Under the pieces are notes generated by a model. The model was not told the DNA's origin. It did no database searches and was given only the letters and a program-made list of their open reading frames with translations. Positions 5,671 to 8,689 of a stretch of DNA of 8,689 bases are shown piece after piece. The position numbers and the translations under genes are program-made. Position 1 is the stretch's first letter; each line of letters starts with the position of its first letter. Source of the stretch: JAXDJJ01 sp034665745 (GTDB lineage: Bacteria; Actinomycetota; CADDZG01; WHSQ01). The stretch covers positions 1 to 8,689 of the forward strand of contig JAXDJJ010000042.1 of the NCBI GenBank assembly GCA_034665745.1, in the 5' to 3' direction.

Positions 5671-7072
5671 CTCGCAGGGTGGTTGAAGGCGGTAGGTCGA
5701 GAGCCAGCGTGCGGGACAGATTGAAGGCCCAGAAGGATCCGTTGTCGATCCGGCCGGCTATGTCTTGGGCGAGGCACGCGGTGACCCCGGCGGCAGCCAA
5801 GGTCGGAACGGCGTCGGCGCTCAGGCTCGCCAGATAACCCACGTCGATCTTGCCGGTTGCTTCATAGCGCTCGATGTTCCGCCGCGCGATGAATGCCTCA
5901 GGGTTCATCAGGTTCACCCCTAGGAGCATCGCGGCCGTCATCCACACAAGGGTTCGAGGCAACCACGAGGAGCGAGATGTTGCCCCTGCCACCATGACTG
6001 CCACGAACACAAGACCAAGCCAGAAGATCGTCACGTGCACGAAGAAGCGCAGCATCGTGAATCCAAAAGTGTGCTCGTAAAGACCGAGGCGCTTCAGCGC
6101 GGAGACGAGTACGACAAGAGTGAGAACGCACAGGCAACCCAAGAGGCCCTTGAGCAATGAACCGTCGCGCGCGTTCGACACATCGGCGAACCTGACCGCG
6201 ATCGCGATCACGGCAAGCACCAGCGCGGCGATCACGACGAGCTGGAAGAAGCCGGAACGCGCGTACTCCGCGTAAGTAAGTCCGGCCGTTCGCAGAACAT
6301 GCTCGCGGCCCCCGAAGAGAACCGCGAGTTGAACCGCCACGAATCCGGCGAAGACAAGGTTCAAGAGGCCCAGCGGGATCGTCCACTCCGCCTTCTGCCA
6401 CTTGACCCGCTCGGCGGCTGCACCAGGCCCCGCCGCCCACACCATCCCGAGCCGGCCCGACGAGGGGACCGTGGCCAGTGACGCGTAGGCACCGGTGAAA
6501 CAGATCGTCACTAGGGCAACGAACACCCTTGCCGGTAGGAGGTCTAGCTGCCAGTTCGGGATGAACAGATCGTGCGCAACGTGAGCGAACGCCTGGTCGG
6601 CGCTGGCGAAGAGCAGGGTGAACACCGCGGCGAGCACCAGTCCGACGACACTCCCGCGCAGCAGAGGTGCCTTCGCGATCCGATCCAATCCTCGCCAGGA
6701 ATCACGCAAGGGTTTCAAGATCGGGCCGAGACTCCGCGGCAATCTCCCTAGCACCGCGACACCACCTCGGATGACATCTCCCCACGTCTTGCCTCCGTGC
6801 ATCGCGAGAGAAGCCAAACCTGCCGCACCACAGAGATCGGCGAACAGAACCCATTCCGAGGTACGAACCGCGAACATCACGATGAACACGAAACCGGTCG
6901 AGGCGAGAGCAAGGTCAGATACCGACAAGCGATCGCGCGCGTAGATAAGAACGGCCATCCCCATGAGCGAGGCGATGACGACGACATTGATCCCTGGGGC
7001 GGCATCGATCGCCACCGCCGCAGCGAGGACGCCGGCACCCACCGCCAACACCGAAAACCAGATCCGGTTCAC
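5657..7072 (-). CDS. Polytopic membrane protein, DUF4153/DUF4173 type
   Basis: Integral membrane protein of unknown function, 471 residues from a GTG start. It has about ten or more hydrophobic segments, for example near 5-22, 28-45, 56-70, 74-91, 140-157, 182-201, 232-252, 274-294, 308-325, 340-362 and 374-388. Motifs I associate with this family are FGGREHVLRTAGLTYAEYAR (253-272), YEHTFGFTMLR (332-342) and NPEAFIARRNIERY (390-403), followed by GKIDVGYLASLSADAVPTL (407-425). The tail after 390 is mostly polar. I chose the GTG at 7072 because it forms a GTGA overlap with the kinase stop, has AAGG 8 nt upstream, and avoids the 40-nt overlap implied by a start at 7108. It is the last gene of the regulator-kinase operon, so it may signal to the kinase, be a target of it, or both. 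No catalytic motif is visible. Confidence 0.88.
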   Translation of the reverse strand: MNRIWFSVLAVGAGVLAAAVAIDAAPGINVVVIASLMGMAVLIYARDRLSVSDLALASTGFVFIVMFAVRTSEWVLFADLCGAAGLASLAMHGGKTWGDVIRGGVAVLGRLPRSLGPILKPLRDSWRGLDRIAKAPLLRGSVVGLVLAAVFTLLFASADQAFAHVAHDLFIPNWQLDLLPARVFVALVTICFTGAYASLATVPSSGRLGMVWAAGPGAAAERVKWQKAEWTIPLGLLNLVFAGFVAVQLAVLFGGREHVLRTAGLTYAEYARSGFFQLVVIAALVLAVIAIAVRFADVSNARDGSLLKGLLGCLCVLTLVVLVSALKRLGLYEHTFGFTMLRFFVHVTIFWLGLVFVAVMVAGATSRSSWLPRTLVWMTAAMLLGVNLMNPEAFIARRNIERYEATGKIDVGYLASLSADAVPTLAAAGVTACLAQDIAGRIDNGSFWAFNLSRTLALDLPPSTTLRDCST

Positions 7073-8058
7073 ATCGCCGCCTTCGGCAGAGCTACGACCA
7101 TCAAGCACCCCCGGGGCTCGGCTCTCTCGGCTCTGATCTCGCCTCCATGGAGGTCCACGATCCAGCGGGCGATGGCGAGACCGAGACCGGTGCCGCCATC
7201 CTCCGATCGGTAGAAGCGTTCGAAAACCCTCGTGGTGTCTTCGGCTGGGATGCCTGGGCCTTCATCACCGACCTCGATGGCAAGACTCCCACCGCTCTCG
7301 TGCGCGGTGACCGTCACGCGGCCCCCATCGGGCGAGTGACGGATCGCGTTATCGACGAGGTTCGAGACGACCTGGTGCAAGCGATCCGGATCGCCATGCC
7401 CGACCATGTCCGAGGCAACCGAAACGGTGACATCGACGTGACGATCCTGAGCTTGGCGATGAAGCGTGGACTCAGCGACGACCCCGTCGAGGAACGCCCC
7501 GACGGGGAACTCGCGCCGGTTCAGTGGCACGGCACCGGCCTCGAGCTTCGAAAGATCCAAGAGCTGACCGACGAGAGCGCCAAGTCGTTCGACCTGCGAC
7601 AGCATCACCTTGAGACGGTCGGGATCTGGCTGCTCGACACCGTCGACGATGTTTTCCAGGACCACCTGCAACGCACTGATCGGCGTGCGGAGCTCATGCG
7701 ACACGTTCGCTATCAACTCCTTGCGGAAACGGTCGACCTCGCCAAGATCCGATGCCATCTGGTTGAACGTGCGGGCTAGGTCCCCGACCTCGTCACGAGA
7801 CGTCGCCGTCACGCGCTTCGAGTAATCGCCCTTCGCCATCGCGGTCGCCGCATGCGCCATATCGCGCAACGGCGAAGTCATCCCACGTGCCAAGAGCTGG
7901 ATGGTCAGCAAGGCGACGCCGAGAGCGAGCAGGGCACTTAACCACCCAAGGCCCGCTTGTAGTCCCAGATAAACGGCAACCGTCGTGAGCACTACAGAGC
8001 CAACGATCGTGACTCCCAGCTTGAGCTTTATCGAGCCCAACCGATCCAGAGGTCTCAC
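7069..8058 (-). CDS. Two-component sensor histidine kinase (HAMP, HisKA, HATPase_c)
   Basis: Autophosphorylates a histidine and passes the phosphate to the adjacent response regulator. It has 329 residues. Two membrane helices (about 13-32 and 38-57) are separated by only about five residues, so there is no extracytoplasmic sensor domain. A HAMP linker (about 55-108) leads to the H-box ANVSHELRTP with H121, then the N-box SNLVDNAIRHS (232-242; N233, N237), the G1 box GDEGPGIP (264-271), the F-box FERFYR (279-284) and the G2 box GTGLGLAIA (289-297). All catalytic boxes look intact. The start is GTG, in a GTGA overlap with the regulator stop, and its own stop overlaps the next GTG the same way. 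The layout resembles intramembrane-sensing kinases that depend on a partner membrane protein; the DUF4153/4173 protein encoded next is the obvious candidate. The signal is unknown. Confidence 0.96.
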   Translation of the reverse strand: MRPLDRLGSIKLKLGVTIVGSVVLTTVAVYLGLQAGLGWLSALLALGVALLTIQLLARGMTSPLRDMAHAATAMAKGDYSKRVTATSRDEVGDLARTFNQMASDLGEVDRFRKELIANVSHELRTPISALQVVLENIVDGVEQPDPDRLKVMLSQVERLGALVGQLLDLSKLEAGAVPLNRREFPVGAFLDGVVAESTLHRQAQDRHVDVTVSVASDMVGHGDPDRLHQVVSNLVDNAIRHSPDGGRVTVTAHESGGSLAIEVGDEGPGIPAEDTTRVFERFYRSEDGGTGLGLAIARWIVDLHGGEIRAERAEPRGCLMVVALPKAAM

Positions 8059-8689
8059 GAGCTATCACCCAACGCGTAACCGACCCCGTGAACGGTGCGC
8101 ACGATGTCGTTTCCTAGCTTGCGTCGCAGTGCGCGGATGTGCGAGTCGACCGTTCGGCCCCCGATCGATCCGTCGTATCCCCAGATAGACGACAACAGCT
8201 GCTCGCGCGAGAAGACCGAGCGGGGGTGCCGAGAGAGGTGGAGCAAGAGGTCGAACTCGGTCGGCGTTAGGTGCACCGCTTGGTTCGCGCGCGTCACCTT
8301 GCGACCGTCGACATCCATCGACACGTCTCCGATCTCGACGGTCGAAGCATCGGGAGCAGATGATCGTTCGGCGCGGCGCAACAGCGCGTGCACCCGAGCT
8401 ACCAACTCGCGGGGGCTGAACGGCTTGGTCATGTAATCGTCGGCGCCAACCCCGAGTCCGACGAGCACATCCGTTTCGGAATCCCGCGCGGTCAGCATCA
8501 GCACGGGGACGGGTCGGTCCTGTTGGATCCGCCGGCAGACCTCAAGTCCATCGAAGCCCGGCAGCATCAGGTCCAGCACGACAAGGTCCGGCTCGAGTCG
8601 GGCACATGCAGCGACTCCCGAAGGACCATCGCTGGCGATCTCGACCTCGAAGCCTTCTTGGCGCAAGCGCGCCGCCACGGACGAAGCGA
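8055..8689 (-). CDS. OmpR/PhoB-family response regulator, N-terminus beyond window edge
   Basis: Transcription factor switched by the neighbouring kinase. The frame stays open to the window end, and about 20 N-terminal residues with the first acidic pair are missing: the visible part begins ASSVAARLRQEGFEVEIA, normally preceded by the VDDE strand. Numbering from the in-frame GTG at 8678, the phosphoacceptor is D36 in LVVLDLMLPGFDG, T63 lies in MLTAR and K85 in DDYMTKPF. The winged-helix DNA-binding domain covers about 110-205, with LTPTEFDLLLHL, a recognition-helix region GGRTVDSHIRALRRKLG, and the closing wing VRTVHGVGYAL. The GTG at 8678 is not the real start because it would remove the first strand of the receiver. 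The stop overlaps the kinase start as GTGA. I cannot assign an ortholog such as MtrA, RegX3 or PrrA. Confidence 0.95.
   Translation of the reverse strand, partial: ASSVAARLRQEGFEVEIASDGPSGVAACARLEPDLVVLDLMLPGFDGLEVCRRIQQDRPVPVLMLTARDSETDVLVGLGVGADDYMTKPFSPRELVARVHALLRRAERSSAPDASTVEIGDVSMDVDGRKVTRANQAVHLTPTEFDLLLHLSRHPRSVFSREQLLSSIWGYDGSIGGRTVDSHIRALRRKLGNDIVRTVHGVGYALGDSS

Noticed and set aside
7073..7108. Upstream start of the DUF4153/4173 gene at 7108.
   Set aside because: It would overlap the kinase by 40 nt and add a polar MLDGRSSAEGGD leader; the GTG at 7072 repeats the GTGA junction seen upstream and has AAGG in front.
8055..8678. Response regulator as a complete gene starting at GTG 8678.
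   Set aside because: That start would remove the first beta strand and acidic pair of the receiver domain; the frame continues open through the window edge with fitting residues.
1..8689. CRISPR arrays, insertion sequences, integrases, toxin-antitoxin or defence genes.
   Set aside because: No spaced direct repeats, terminal inverted repeats with a transposase, or defence-type domains were seen; the coding content is core metabolism, replication, repair and signalling.

Overview
The window reads as chromosomal DNA from a high-GC, actinobacterial-type organism. The aspartokinase closely resembles the Corynebacterium type as I remember it. Several starts are GTG or TTG, and no mobile element, phage gene or CRISPR array is visible. 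I cannot name the genus. The 271-nt SRP RNA with an Alu domain argues against Streptomyces or Mycobacterium, whose SRP RNAs are (from memory) the short type, so a deeper-branching actinobacterial lineage or a related phylum is possible. Every supported gene lies on the minus strand, so transcription runs from high to low coordinates.

In transcription order, the first block (8689 to 5657) is a three-gene operon: an OmpR/PhoB-type response regulator whose N-terminus is cut by the window edge, a small two-helix membrane histidine kinase, and a polytopic membrane protein of the DUF4153/DUF4173 type. The genes are joined by two identical 4-nt GTGA stop/start overlaps. The block ends in a perfect 10-bp inverted repeat that contains the last stop codon in its loop.

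The second block (5596 to 2511) is a housekeeping cluster: tRNA-Ser(GGA), a large SRP RNA, dnaX (clamp-loader tau/gamma), ebfC/ybaB and recR. The gene order matches the Bacillus subtilis cluster tRNA-Ser, scr, dnaX, yaaK, recR. The SRP RNA has a paired terminal helix, an Alu-like domain with a possible loop-loop pseudoknot, and the GGAA-capped SRP54-binding hairpin. dnaX appears to have its own promoter and almost no leader; ebfC overlaps dnaX by 4 nt, and recR follows 11 nt later.

The third block (2387 to 1) holds a membrane-anchored HD-GYP phosphohydrolase, probably a cyclic-di-GMP phosphodiesterase, with an unusual Pro/Glu/Asp/His-rich C-terminal tail. Aspartokinase follows 22 bp later, truncated by the window edge inside its regulatory ACT region. 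The aspartokinase reading frame contains a well-placed internal ribosome binding site and ATG that would yield a separate beta subunit.

Most of the window is conserved core genome. The points most worth a second look are the large SRP RNA in an actinobacterial-looking context, the tailed HD-GYP protein between recR and the aspartokinase gene, and the kinase/regulator pair coupled to an uncharacterised membrane protein.
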